Below are positions 1 through 7,938 of a stretch of DNA of 64,000 bases, piece after piece. How positions within the stretch are numbered: position 1 is the first letter of the stretch; each line of letters starts with the position of its first letter. The stretch is taken from assembly GCF_905397275.1 (NCBI RefSeq), contig NZ_CAJPUY010000012.1, forward strand, positions 124,001 to 188,000, written 5' to 3'. The stretch comes from Cupriavidus yeoncheonensis (lineage in GTDB: Bacteria; Pseudomonadota; Gammaproteobacteria; Burkholderiales; Burkholderiaceae). The notes beneath the pieces were generated by a model. The model had not been told where the DNA came from and did no database searches. It saw only the letters and a program-made list of their open reading frames with translations. Position numbers and translations under genes: made by a program.

Positions 1-39
1 GTGCACGTGCTCGACCTGGAACGCCTGCGCCGTTACTGA
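1..39 (+). CDS. C-terminal tail of an unidentified CDS cut by the window edge
   Basis: The first twelve codons are open in frame 1 and end with TGA at 37-39, giving a tail that ends LERLRRY. It could be the last residues of a gene that begins outside the window and converges on alaC. Twelve codons cannot identify a family, and a chance open frame is equally possible. Confidence 0.25.
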   Translation: MHVLDLERLRRY

Positions 40-60
40 ACGCAGGCCTGCTCCCGCCCC

Positions 61-1311
61 TCAGGCCTTGCCCTTGGCGAGCCCGTCCGCGTGCTCGGCC
101 ACGGGCACCTTGATCAGCCCGTCCGCACGGAACATCGCCTTGATGCCTCGCACGGCCTGCCGGATGCGGGCTTCGTTCTCGATCAGCGCGAAGCGCACGT
201 ATTCATCGCCATAGTCGCCGAAGCCAATGCCCGGCGAAACCGAGACCTTCGCCTTGGCCAGCAACTGCTTGGAAAACTCCAGCGAGCCCAGCGCGCGATA
301 AGGCTCCGGAATGCGCGCCCAGATGTACATCGACGCCTTCGGGACATCCACCGGCCAGCCCGATTCGATCAGCCCTTTTGCCAGCACGTCACGGCGCGAC
401 TGGTAGTGCGCGGCAATCTCCTTCACGCATTCCTGGTCGCCCTCCAGCGCGGCAATGGCCGCCACCTGCACCGGCGTGAAGGTGCCGTAGTCGTGATAGC
501 TCTTGATACGCGTGAGCGCGGCCACCAGGTCCGGGTTGCCCACCATGAAGCCGATGCGCCAGCCCGCCATGTTGTAGCTCTTGGACAGCGTGAAGAACTC
601 CACCGCGATGTCCTTGGCGCCCGGCACCTGCATGATCGACGGCGCCTTCCAGCCGTCGAAGACAATGTCGGCATAGGCCAGGTCGTGCACGACGAAGATG
701 TCGTGCTTGCGCGCCAGCGCGATCACGCGCTCGAAGAAATCCAGCTCGACGCACTGTGCGGTCGGGTTCGACGGGAACCCGAGCACGATCATCTTCGGCT
801 TCGGATAGCTGCCGCGGATGGTGCGCTCCAGCTCCGCGAAGAAATCGACGCCTGGCACCAGCGGCACGGAGCGGATATCGGCGCCGGCAATCACCGCGCC
901 ATAGATATGGATCGGGTAGCTCGGGTCGGGCACCAGCACGGAGTCGCCGCGATCGAGCGTGGCCAGCATCAGGTGCGCCAGGCCTTCCTTGGAGCCGATC
1001 GTGACAATCGCTTCTGAATCCGGATCGATCTCCACGTCATAGCGTTCGCGATACCAGTGCGAGATCGCGCGGCGCAGCCGCGGAATGCCCTTGGACGTGG
1101 AGTACCCGTGCGTGTCCGGCCGTTGCGCGGCCTCTACCAGCTTGGCGACGATATGCGGCGGCGTGGCCCCGTCCGGGTTGCCCATGCTCATGTCGATGAT
1201 GTCCTCGCCACGGCGGCGGGCGGCCATCTTCAACTCGGCGGTGATATTGAAAACGTACGGCGGAAGGCGATCGATGCGCGCAAAGCGGCGCTTGCCAGAG
1301 CTGGCGGTCAT
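61..1311 (-). CDS. alaC: Alanine transaminase AlaC (class I/II PLP aminotransferase)
   Basis: A 416-residue fold-type I aminotransferase, expected to transfer an amino group between glutamate and pyruvate to make alanine in the cytoplasm. The PLP lysine sits in the motif [10 protein letters not shown], about residue 244. Upstream are a conserved GFPSNPTAQ segment near 178-186 and a cofactor-binding VVHDLAYAD near 207-215. Length and motifs match the AlaC/YfdZ subgroup rather than AspC. In related betaproteobacteria this gene usually precedes homoserine dehydrogenase and threonine synthase; here the downstream side is cut off by the window edge, so that context cannot be confirmed. The gene runs alone on the minus strand, and the 145 bp upstream show no clear operator. 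Confidence 0.85.
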   Translation of the reverse strand: MTASSGKRRFARIDRLPPYVFNITAELKMAARRRGEDIIDMSMGNPDGATPPHIVAKLVEAAQRPDTHGYSTSKGIPRLRRAISHWYRERYDVEIDPDSEAIVTIGSKEGLAHLMLATLDRGDSVLVPDPSYPIHIYGAVIAGADIRSVPLVPGVDFFAELERTIRGSYPKPKMIVLGFPSNPTAQCVELDFFERVIALARKHDIFVVHDLAYADIVFDGWKAPSIMQVPGAKDIAVEFFTLSKSYNMAGWRIGFMVGNPDLVAALTRIKSYHDYGTFTPVQVAAIAALEGDQECVKEIAAHYQSRRDVLAKGLIESGWPVDVPKASMYIWARIPEPYRALGSLEFSKQLLAKAKVSVSPGIGFGDYGDEYVRFALIENEARIRQAVRGIKAMFRADGLIKVPVAEHADGLAKGKA

Positions 1312-1456
1312 GAAGGAGTCCTTAACGTAAGCGCCCGGAACCGTCCGAGCGACGTCGGCAACCGCTGTCTCGGCTGCCGGGGATTCATGTTAGCGGGGAT
1401 ACGGGGATTGCACAACGGGGATTGCACAACGGGGCGCGCCGGTCTGCGGCATGCCG

Positions 1457-1852
1457 CTACCAGATCGTCTTCACGTGCTTGTAGGCACGGATCTTCTCGT
1501 CCCGGGTGACCAGCGGCGCCGCGAGCCTGCGCGCTGTGGCGACGATCATGCGGTCTGCCGGATCCTTGTGGAACTCCCCCGGCAGATGGACCGACTTGAT
1601 CGATATATCGACATCCACCGGAAAGAAGCAGACCGCTTCGATTTCCGCCACCGTGTCCAGCCAGCTCTCCACGTCCATGGACAGCACGAGCTTCTCGCGT
1701 TCCACCAGCATCGCGATCTCCCATGCCGAAATCGCGGAGACGACGATCTGCCCTTCCCGGCATTCGCGGTCGATCGCCGCCTTCGCCCTGGCACTCAGCT
1801 CCGCGCTTGCGCTCGCCCACCAGACCAGGGCATGCGTGTCCAGCACGATCAC
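1457..1852 (-). CDS. PIN-domain toxin of a VapBC/Phd-type toxin-antitoxin pair
   Basis: A 131-residue PIN-domain protein, expected to act as an Mg-dependent ribonuclease toxin. The acidic residues of the fold are visible: D5 in IVLDTHALVWW, E45 in ISAWEIAML, D100 in DPADRMIVATA and D118 in VTRDEKI. Its start overlaps the stop of the antitoxin gene by four bases (ATGA), the usual coupling for these modules. The DTHALVWW form is typical of PIN toxins paired with Phd/YefM-like antitoxins. RNA target unknown. All catalytic residues are intact, so nothing suggests it is dead. Confidence 0.85.
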   Translation of the reverse strand: MIVLDTHALVWWASASAELSARAKAAIDRECREGQIVVSAISAWEIAMLVEREKLVLSMDVESWLDTVAEIEAVCFFPVDVDISIKSVHLPGEFHKDPADRMIVATARRLAAPLVTRDEKIRAYKHVKTIW

Positions 1853-2082
1853 CGGCCCGCCTCCCAGTCAACGTCGACCGGGTCCGTCGGGTTGTCATAG
1901 CGGACGACCGTGCCGGACAGGATTTCCAGCGGATCCCGGTCAAGGCCATGGAATGGACGCACTACCAGCGTGGGCGTGCCGTGGTCCGTCACGACCACGT
2001 GCTCACCGGACTGCTCGACTTGCCGGAAGTATTCCAGCGCCTTGGCCTTGAATTCCGTTTTGGAAACCTGGATGCCTTGCAT
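1849..2082 (-). CDS. Phd/YefM-family antitoxin
   Basis: A 77-residue antitoxin that should bind and neutralise the PIN toxin encoded next and repress their shared promoter. The N-terminal part, with KTEFKAKALEYFRQVEQSGE, has the Phd/YefM DNA-binding pattern, and VVVTDHGTPTLVV follows. A longer reading frame starts 33 bases upstream. I chose the ATG at 2082 because GAGGG lies about seven bases before it and because MQGIQVSKTEFK matches the family N-terminus. A perfect inverted repeat 40-65 bases upstream is the probable operator. Confidence 0.8.
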   Translation of the reverse strand: MQGIQVSKTEFKAKALEYFRQVEQSGEHVVVTDHGTPTLVVRPFHGLDRDPLEILSGTVVRYDNPTDPVDVDWEAGR

Positions 2083-2123
2083 GGTAAGCCCTCGAGTTTT
2101 CTTCGAACGCATCATCGCACCCC

Positions 2124-2148
2124 AAATGACTATGTTGAATAGTCATTT
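2124..2148 (-). promoter_or_regulatory. Operator of the toxin-antitoxin module (perfect 10-bp inverted repeat)
   Basis: AAATGACTAT (2124-2133) and ATAGTCATTT (2139-2148) form a perfect inverted repeat around a 5-base spacer, just upstream of the antitoxin start. It is AT-rich within GC-rich DNA. Autoregulation by the antitoxin-toxin complex at such a dyad is standard for Phd/VapB systems; binding here is inferred. Confidence 0.65.
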
Positions 2149-2239
2149 TACGACATGAGGCTAAGATAAGTCTGTTTCAGCGGGCAGGACCCATGCAAAA
2201 CTGCTCGTCGGCACGACAGGAGGCGGCTCACCTGGCCCC

Positions 2240-2653
2240 TCACAACAACTTCCCGCCCGGCGGACTGCTTGGCCTGTCCGCCGGCAAGTGCCGGATGATG
2301 CAATCCAGCGCGCGCGTATCCGTCTTTCCGGCCGCCAGCGCTGCGCTGACCGAGGTGCGGTACTGTGCCGGGCTGATCCGCTTGTAGTAGAGGCGCGAAG
2401 TCTGGTCCAGCCAGTACACGTAATCATCGTCGTTGGTGCTGGCACTGCTGCGCAGCCATTCGCTGATGTTGTTGTTGCCGATGACCATGTTGGGACAGGC
2501 CGTCTTCAGCGAATCCAGGTAGGCGTTGAAGCCCTTGGCCTCGATGTTGCGAACCGAGTCCGGTGCGCAGGCGGCCAGCGTCATGGCGACGCCCGCCGCC
2601 GCGGCTTGAAACCCTTTCCAGCTCCCTTTCCAGCCCGATGTGGTGTCCGGCAC
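2240..2653 (-). CDS. Small putative lipoprotein of unknown function
   Basis: A 137-residue protein whose N-terminus holds a hydrophobic stretch ending in a lipobox, VAMTLAAC, near residues 22-29. This suggests lipidation at that cysteine and an envelope location. The rest is hydrophilic with no motif I recognise; it includes YVYWLDQTSRLYYKR and two further cysteines (CPNMV, LDCIIRH). It lies between the toxin-antitoxin pair and the siderophore reductase on the same strand, but gaps on both sides suggest separate expression. The ATG at 2653 gives a long polar leader before the hydrophobic segment, so a later start is possible. Confidence 0.6.
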   Translation of the reverse strand: MPDTTSGWKGSWKGFQAAAAGVAMTLAACAPDSVRNIEAKGFNAYLDSLKTACPNMVIGNNNISEWLRSSASTNDDDYVYWLDQTSRLYYKRISPAQYRTSVSAALAAGKTDTRALDCIIRHLPADRPSSPPGGKLL

Positions 2654-2706
2654 GGCAGCCTCCTTGCGAGTTGCGTTGGCGTCATCTTAGGCGATTCGGG
2701 TGCAGG

Positions 2707-3540
2707 TCAGTCTTCGAGGGTCTCGTGGACGGCTGCCGCGCCGCGCTTCCAGTAGCTGGAGGCGCGGATGCGCGTTTTCGCAATGCCACGCTCGGTGACG
2801 AGATGCTGGCGGACCAGCTTGATCGCAGCGGATTCCCCGGCGGCCCAGACATAGCCTTCGCCATGCGGTAGTGCGATCTTGCGCAGCGCGGGTTCCAGCA
2901 GGCTGCCCTCGGGCGCATCGCCCCGGTGCAGCCAGTGCACCTCCACATTCGCGGCGCTCGGCAGCGGAATTTCGGCCGCTGCGTCGGGCACTTCGACGAC
3001 GACCAGCGCGCGCGTACCTGTTCCGAGTTCCTCCAGCCGGCGGCCGATGGCGGGCAGCGCGGTTTCGTCGCCAACCAGCAGGTGCCAGTCGAACGCCGTG
3101 GGGACCACGAAGGAGCCGCGCGGACCGCCTATGCCCAGGTACTGCCCCGGTTTCGCCCGGGCCGCCCACGTGGATGCGGGCCCGTCACCATGCAGCACGA
3201 ACTCGATATCCAGCTCCCGCGCCACCGGATCGTAGCGGCGCGGCGTGTAGTCGCGCGCGGGCGGCCGCGGCTGGCCTTCGGCAAAGACGGGGCCATTGGG
3301 CCCGACTTCCGGCAAGTCGGGCCTGTCGGCGCCGCCCTGCGGGAAGAAGACCTTCACATGGTCGTCGAACGAGGCCGAGACAAAGTCGGCAAGATCGGCG
3401 CCATGCAGGGTCACACGCAGCAATTGCGGGGAAACCAGCCGGGTACGGACGACCCGGAGCATCCGCATCTTCAGCGGATGGCGCACGCGCTGCACGGTCA
3501 GGTCGCGGATGGAGTGGGTGGCTTCAGTCGGTGTTGTCAT
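2707..3540 (-). CDS. Siderophore-interacting protein (FAD-dependent ferric-siderophore reductase, YqjH/ViuB family)
   Basis: A 277-residue FAD-binding protein of the siderophore-interacting family. It is expected to use NAD(P)H to reduce ferric siderophores in the cytoplasm and release iron. An N-terminal FAD domain (TPRRYDPVARELDIEFVLH, then GPASTWAARAKPGQYLGIGGPRG, roughly residues 100-150) precedes a C-terminal NAD(P)H domain with LLVGDETALPAIGR and YVWAAGESAAIKLVR. I moved the start from 3600 to the ATG at 3540, because GAGG sits seven bases upstream and the extra residues are not family-like. The next gene upstream is a PadR regulator of the YqjI type, matching the E. coli yqjH-yqjI pair, so iron or nickel control is likely. 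Confidence 0.82.
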   Translation of the reverse strand: MTTPTEATHSIRDLTVQRVRHPLKMRMLRVVRTRLVSPQLLRVTLHGADLADFVSASFDDHVKVFFPQGGADRPDLPEVGPNGPVFAEGQPRPPARDYTPRRYDPVARELDIEFVLHGDGPASTWAARAKPGQYLGIGGPRGSFVVPTAFDWHLLVGDETALPAIGRRLEELGTGTRALVVVEVPDAAAEIPLPSAANVEVHWLHRGDAPEGSLLEPALRKIALPHGEGYVWAAGESAAIKLVRQHLVTERGIAKTRIRASSYWKRGAAAVHETLED

Positions 3541-3603
3541 GGAATTCCTCAAATGACGGGCGCTCGCAGCGCCCACGGCGGACGCAAGGGTCAACGCCAC
3601 GGT

Positions 3604-4296
3604 TCAGCCCTTGGGGCCGGCTTCGATTTCTGCCGTGGCCTGCGCGAGGATGGCGGCGATGCGCCGCTGCTCGTCGGGCGAGGCATCGCTGCGCAGCGCC
3701 AGCGCGCGCTTGAGCGCCATGCGGGCCTGCACGAACTCGGGCGCCCAGCCGCCCTGCTCCGGCTCGATCTGCGGCTCGCCCGCCATGGCGCGGCGGATCC
3801 AGTCCATCTTGCGCGCGGCATGGCGCAGGCGTCCCAGCATCAGGTCGAGCCGGTCCTTGTTGGCAGCCAGGTAGGCGCGGCCGGCATCGGAAAGGTGGTA
3901 GCGCTTCTTGTTGCCCTCGGTATCCACCGTGGCGTAGCCGACCTCTTCCAGATAGGTCAGCGCGGGATAGACCATCCCCGGGCTTGGCTTGTAGAAGCCG
4001 CTGGTGCGCGTCTCCAGCGCCTTGATCAGCTCATAGCCGTGGCTGGGCTTTTCCTCCAGCAAGGCGAGCAGCAGCAATTGCAGGTCCTCGGCGCTGAACT
4101 TGCGGCCGCGCCGCCAGCCTTCGCCGTCAAAGTCACCCGGGCCGTCAAACCCCTCGCCATCCCCTTGCCCGCCCCATGCACCGCCGCCGCGCGGATGACG
4201 CCCGATCGCATGGTGCAAGAAATGATGAGAAAGACGCATCCCGAGGCAGCGATGAGCCAGGCCCGGATGGTCGAATGAAGCAAAAGGATGTCGCAC
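3604..4296 (-). CDS. PadR-family metal-responsive regulator, YqjI-like
   Basis: A 230-residue PadR-type winged-helix repressor. Residues 1-62 form a His/Gly-rich extension (HHFLHHAIGRHPRGG) likely to bind metal, as in E. coli YqjI. The winged helix follows, with LLLLALLEEKPSHGYELIKA and FYKPSPGMVYPALTYLEEVG, then a helical dimerisation tail. The start is GTG at 4296, with GGAGG five bases upstream; that ribosome site lies inside the operator palindrome. Its neighbour is the siderophore reductase, the known YqjI target in E. coli. It probably represses itself and the reductase and is released by metal (inference from the pair). Confidence 0.8.
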   Translation of the reverse strand: MRHPFASFDHPGLAHRCLGMRLSHHFLHHAIGRHPRGGGAWGGQGDGEGFDGPGDFDGEGWRRGRKFSAEDLQLLLLALLEEKPSHGYELIKALETRTSGFYKPSPGMVYPALTYLEEVGYATVDTEGNKKRYHLSDAGRAYLAANKDRLDLMLGRLRHAARKMDWIRRAMAGEPQIEPEQGGWAPEFVQARMALKRALALRSDASPDEQRRIAAILAQATAEIEAGPKG

Positions 4297-4302
4297 GTGC
4301 GC

Positions 4303-4357
4303 CTCCGATATATCTTAAAACATATCTTAAGATATATATCGGAGAGGGCGAAGTCAA
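4303..4357 (-). promoter_or_regulatory. Promoter and palindromic operator of the padR-reductase operon
   Basis: Read on the minus strand, TTGACT (4352-4357), a 17-base spacer and TATCTT (4329-4334) make a sigma70-like promoter. A long near-perfect dyad has arms CTCCGATATATCTTAA (4303-4318) and TTAAGATATATATCGGAG (4327-4344), the second longer by one AT step. It covers the -10 and the ribosome-binding site, so a bound PadR dimer would block initiation. Confidence 0.6.
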
Positions 4358-4399
4358 GTTTTGTTGTCCCCAGGGGTGCCCGGGGGACAGGTGCCGCCG

Positions 4400-5473
4400 C
4401 TATTTCATCCGGTACCAGTGGAACCCGTCCGGCCCCGTTTCCCGGATGGCTTCGCCCCGGTGCATCAGGTAGTTCAGGTGCGCGATGCTTTCGCCGGTTG
4501 CCATGCCCAGAAGACCCGGGCTGTCGATCGGCCGCGAGAACAGCTGCCCGAACACGTCGACGGCACGGCGCGGCTCGGCCAGCGCCCCGCGCAGGCGATC
4601 GAGCGCCTGGTGCTGGCTGCGCGACAGGTAGTCGAGCCGGGCATGCAGGCCGCGGAAGGGCTCGTTGTGCGCGGGCAGCACCAGCACGTCGTCCGGCACC
4701 TCGCGCCGGACCTTGTCGAGCGAGTCCAGCCAGTCACCCATGGGATCCGCTTCCGGTTCGGTCGGGAACACCGAGACATTGGACGAAATGCGCGGCAGGA
4801 CCTGGTCGCCGGAGATCAGCAGCTTCAGGGCCGGACAGTACAGGCAGGCATGTTCGGGTGAATGCCCTTTGCCGACGACCACGCGCCACTCGTGCTCGCC
4901 GATGCGCAGCACATCGCCATCCGTCAGTCGCTGGAAGCTCTCCGGCAGCGCGTGCACGTATTTGCCGAAGCCGCCGAAGCGGGCCCGGTAGACCTCGATA
5001 TCGTCCTCGGTCCACCCGGCCTGCCGGTAGTGATCCACGCCCTCCTGCGGTGCGGCGCGCCCGGTATCCGCGGCCAGGACGCGGCACATCAGGTATTCCA
5101 TCGACGTCATCCAGAGCCGGCAGCCGAACTTGCGCGTGAGCCAGCCGGCCATGCCAACGTGGTCCGGATGCATGTGGGTGACGAACAGCCGCGTCAGGCC
5201 GCCGCCGGCCAGCGCGCCGCCTTCGGCGAACAGCGTGCGCCAGGCTGCCGCGGTCTCGGGCGTCTGCAGCCCGGAATCCACGGCCGCCCAGCCGGCGCCA
5301 TCGCGGATGGCCCACAGATTGATGTGGTTCAGGCCCAGCGGCATCGGCATGCGCAGCCAGCGCACGCCGGGCGCGATTTCATGCGCCTGGCCAGGTGCGG
5401 GCGCTTCGCCGCAGGGATAGTCGAGGGTGGGTTTTTCGAGAGGAGACTGCGTGGTAGGGGCGTGCTGGCTCAT
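4400..5473 (-). CDS. MBL-fold metallohydrolase
   Basis: A 357-residue metallo-beta-lactamase fold hydrolase. The dinuclear zinc motif THMHPDHVG places H100, H102, D104 and H105. Further ligands are expected in GKGHSPEHACLYCPALK and LISGDQVLPRI, then LPAHNEPFRG. The C-terminal 100 residues form the helical extension seen in glyoxalase II-like or esterase-like members. Substrate cannot be told from sequence. It lies 137 bases downstream of the FAD oxidase gene on the same strand and could be read through from the catabolic operon, but the gap makes separate expression likelier. Confidence 0.8.
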   Translation of the reverse strand: MSQHAPTTQSPLEKPTLDYPCGEAPAPGQAHEIAPGVRWLRMPMPLGLNHINLWAIRDGAGWAAVDSGLQTPETAAAWRTLFAEGGALAGGGLTRLFVTHMHPDHVGMAGWLTRKFGCRLWMTSMEYLMCRVLAADTGRAAPQEGVDHYRQAGWTEDDIEVYRARFGGFGKYVHALPESFQRLTDGDVLRIGEHEWRVVVGKGHSPEHACLYCPALKLLISGDQVLPRISSNVSVFPTEPEADPMGDWLDSLDKVRREVPDDVLVLPAHNEPFRGLHARLDYLSRSQHQALDRLRGALAEPRRAVDVFGQLFSRPIDSPGLLGMATGESIAHLNYLMHRGEAIRETGPDGFHWYRMK

Positions 5474-5610
5474 GCTTTCTCGGTCTTTCCAGTGTGGGGC
5501 TGTCCGCCCGGGTGCCTGCCTTGACGGCAGCCCCGGGTCTATCGTCCAGCAGACACCTTAGCCGAGTTGGACCATTCGTGTCACGCGCCGATTCAGGCGC
5601 TACCGGTGCG

Positions 5611-7062
5611 CTATCGGCGCCGCGCCGGCAGCACCTTGCCCGGATTGAGCAGATTGCGCGGGTCCAGCGCCTGCTTCACCTGCCACATCAGTTCAATCTC
5701 CACGGAGGACTTGAACTGCGTGAGGTCATCACGCTTGACCACGCCGATGCCGTGTTCGGCCGAGATCGAACCGTTCTCGGCATGCGCCATCGCATCGACC
5801 AGGCCGGAGATGCGCGCGTACCACTGCGCCAGGAATTCCTTCGCCGGCTGGTCCCTGGGGCGCAGCGGATTGAAGTGAACGTTGCCGTCGCCCATATGTC
5901 CGTAGATCACCATGCGGGCGGCAGGCTCGAGCGCCAGCACCTTGGCAGACGCATCCTCCACGAAGGCCGCGATGCGCGACAGCGGCACCGAGACGTCACA
6001 CTTGATGCTTCCGCCCGTGCGGGTCTGCGCGTCGGAGATCTCTTCGCGGATGCGCCAGAAGTTCTGCGCATCGGACAGGCTGGCCGCCACGGCGGCGTCC
6101 AGCACCAGCCCTTGCCCGAAGCCCGACTCCAGGATCTCCATCAACGTGGCATTCAGGCTTTCCGCATCGGTGCCCGACGTCAGCTCGATCAGCACCATCC
6201 AGTCGTGCATCTCGGGCAGCGGCGAGGGGACATTGCCCAGGTACTCGAGCACCAGCTCCAGCGCCGGGCGCGAGATCAGTTCGAATGCGGTCACGGCCTG
6301 ACCCGACAGGCGCTTGGCCTCGCCCAGCAACTGCACGGCCGCCGCCGGGCTCTGCACGGCGACGAACGCCACCGCCGTACTGCGCGGCTGCGGCATCAGC
6401 TTGAGCACCGCGCCGGTAATGATGCCCAGCGTGCCCTCCGCCCCGATGAACAGGTGCTTCAGGTCATAGCCGGTGTTGTCCTTGCGCAGCCCGCGCAACT
6501 GCGAGTAGATGCGCCCGTCCGGCAGCACGGCCTCGATGCCCAGCACCAGGTCGCGCATATTGCCGTAGCGCAGTACCGCGGTGCCGCCGGCGTTGGTCGA
6601 CAGGTTGCCGCCGATCTGGCACGAGCCTTCCGAGCCGATGCGCAGCGGAAACAGGCGCTGATCCGCTTCTGCCGCAGTGCGCGCCCCGCTCAGCGTGACG
6701 CCGGCCTGCACGGTCATGGTGTCGTTGACCGTGTCAATGGCCAGCACGCGGTTCATGCGCCGCAGGTTGATGACGACGGCCGCGCCCGTGCCGTCAGGCA
6801 CCGCACCGCCCATCAGCGACGTATTGCCACCTTGCGGCACGACCGGCACGTGGTTGGCATAGCACCACTGCATGACCTGGCTGACCTCCTCGGTCGACGC
6901 AGGCAGCACCACCACCTGCGCCTTGCCATGGTAGATGCCGCGGTAGTCGGTGACGAAGGGCTGCATGTCGGCGTCGCCGCTCAGGCAGGCGTTCTCGCCG
7001 ACAATGGCCTGCATCGCGCGCAGGGTGGTTTCCGGATTCGGGGCTTGGGCTTCGGCTTGCAT
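5611..7062 (-). CDS. FAD-linked D-2-hydroxyacid dehydrogenase/oxidase (GlcD/D2HGDH family)
   Basis: A 483-residue flavoprotein with an N-terminal FAD-binding PCMH domain (VPVVPQGGNTSLMGGAVPDG near 93-112, then GSEGSCQIGGNLSTNAGG near 160-177). The C-terminal FAD-oxidase domain carries the metal motif GHMGDGNVHFNP and the closing AEHGIGVVKR. The family oxidises D-2-hydroxy acids such as glycolate, D-lactate or D-2-hydroxyglutarate and passes electrons to a quinone or ETF. It is the last of five close-packed genes and probably oxidises a hydroxy acid formed in that pathway; the true substrate is not readable. Confidence 0.82.
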   Translation of the reverse strand: MQAEAQAPNPETTLRAMQAIVGENACLSGDADMQPFVTDYRGIYHGKAQVVVLPASTEEVSQVMQWCYANHVPVVPQGGNTSLMGGAVPDGTGAAVVINLRRMNRVLAIDTVNDTMTVQAGVTLSGARTAAEADQRLFPLRIGSEGSCQIGGNLSTNAGGTAVLRYGNMRDLVLGIEAVLPDGRIYSQLRGLRKDNTGYDLKHLFIGAEGTLGIITGAVLKLMPQPRSTAVAFVAVQSPAAAVQLLGEAKRLSGQAVTAFELISRPALELVLEYLGNVPSPLPEMHDWMVLIELTSGTDAESLNATLMEILESGFGQGLVLDAAVAASLSDAQNFWRIREEISDAQTRTGGSIKCDVSVPLSRIAAFVEDASAKVLALEPAARMVIYGHMGDGNVHFNPLRPRDQPAKEFLAQWYARISGLVDAMAHAENGSISAEHGIGVVKRDDLTQFKSSVEIELMWQVKQALDPRNLLNPGKVLPARRR

Positions 7063-7089
7063 GTGGCGATCGGGAATTCGGGGTGGTGT

Positions 7090-7896
7090 TCAGTAAGCGG
7101 CGGAAGGTGCGCCGCCAGTGCTGCCGGCCTGCTGGGGCTTGAATTCAGCCGCCAGGCGCCGTGCCGCGTTGGCGTACATCGTCACGTCGACGCCGGTCGC
7201 CACGAAGGTACAGCCAAGCTCCAGGTAGCGACGGGCTAGTGCCGGGTCGGAAGTCAGCGTGCCGGCCGCCTTGCCGCTGGCGATGATGGTCCGCATGGCG
7301 CCTTCGATCGCGGCCTGCACGTCCGGATGCCCCGGCTTGCCGCGATAGCCCATCGACGCAGCCAGATCCGCCGGGCCGATGAACACGCCGTCGACGCCGT
7401 CCACCGCGCAGATCTCCTCCAGGTTCTTCAGCGCCGTCACGGTTTCCGCCTGCACGAGCAGGCAGACCTCGTCATCGGCCACGTCCAGGTAGTCCGTGCG
7501 GCTGCTCCACCGCGAGGCGCGCCCCACCGCGCTGCCTACGCCGCGAATGCCGAGCGGCGGGTAGCGCGTGGCGCTGACCATCATCCGCGCCTGCTCAGCC
7601 GTATCGACCATCGGCACCAGCAGGGTCTTCGCGCCGATATCGAGCAGTTGCTTGATCAGCGCGACCTCGCCCGCCACCGCGCGCACTACCGGCTGCGATG
7701 CATACGGTGCGATGACCTGCAGCGCCTGCAGGGTCGAGCGCAGGTCGTTCGGCGCGTGTTCGCCGTCGATCAGCAGCCAGTCGAAACCTGCAGTGGCCGA
7801 CACCTCGGCCAGGTAGGGGGTGGCCATCGAGAGCCAGAAGCCGATCTGCGCCTGGCGAGCCGCCAGGGCAGCCTTGAACGGGTTGTGTGCGGGCAT
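7090..7896 (-). CDS. HpcH/HpaI-family class II aldolase (GarL-like)
   Basis: A 268-residue TIM-barrel aldolase of the HpcH/HpaI family. It should cleave a 2-keto-3-deoxy acid to pyruvate plus an aldehyde using a divalent metal. Family motifs include [14 protein letters not shown] near 39-52, [17 protein letters not shown] residues ([18 protein letters not shown]) carrying the metal-binding glutamate, and [14 protein letters not shown] with the metal-binding aspartate. Next to a galactarate-type dehydratase, the expected substrate is 5-keto-4-deoxyglucarate, giving pyruvate and tartronate semialdehyde. That assignment is inference from context. Confidence 0.83.
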   Translation of the reverse strand: MPAHNPFKAALAARQAQIGFWLSMATPYLAEVSATAGFDWLLIDGEHAPNDLRSTLQALQVIAPYASQPVVRAVAGEVALIKQLLDIGAKTLLVPMVDTAEQARMMVSATRYPPLGIRGVGSAVGRASRWSSRTDYLDVADDEVCLLVQAETVTALKNLEEICAVDGVDGVFIGPADLAASMGYRGKPGHPDVQAAIEGAMRTIIASGKAAGTLTSDPALARRYLELGCTFVATGVDVTMYANAARRLAAEFKPQQAGSTGGAPSAAY

Positions 7897-7938
7897 GGTG
7901 TTCTGTGTCCGGGATACTGGGGTACTGGGTGTGGCCGC

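Noticed and set aside
5494..7239. Long plus-strand open frame opposite the FAD oxidase gene
   Set aside because: High-GC antisense shadow, rich in His, Arg and Gln with no motif; the minus-strand gene has complete family motifs.
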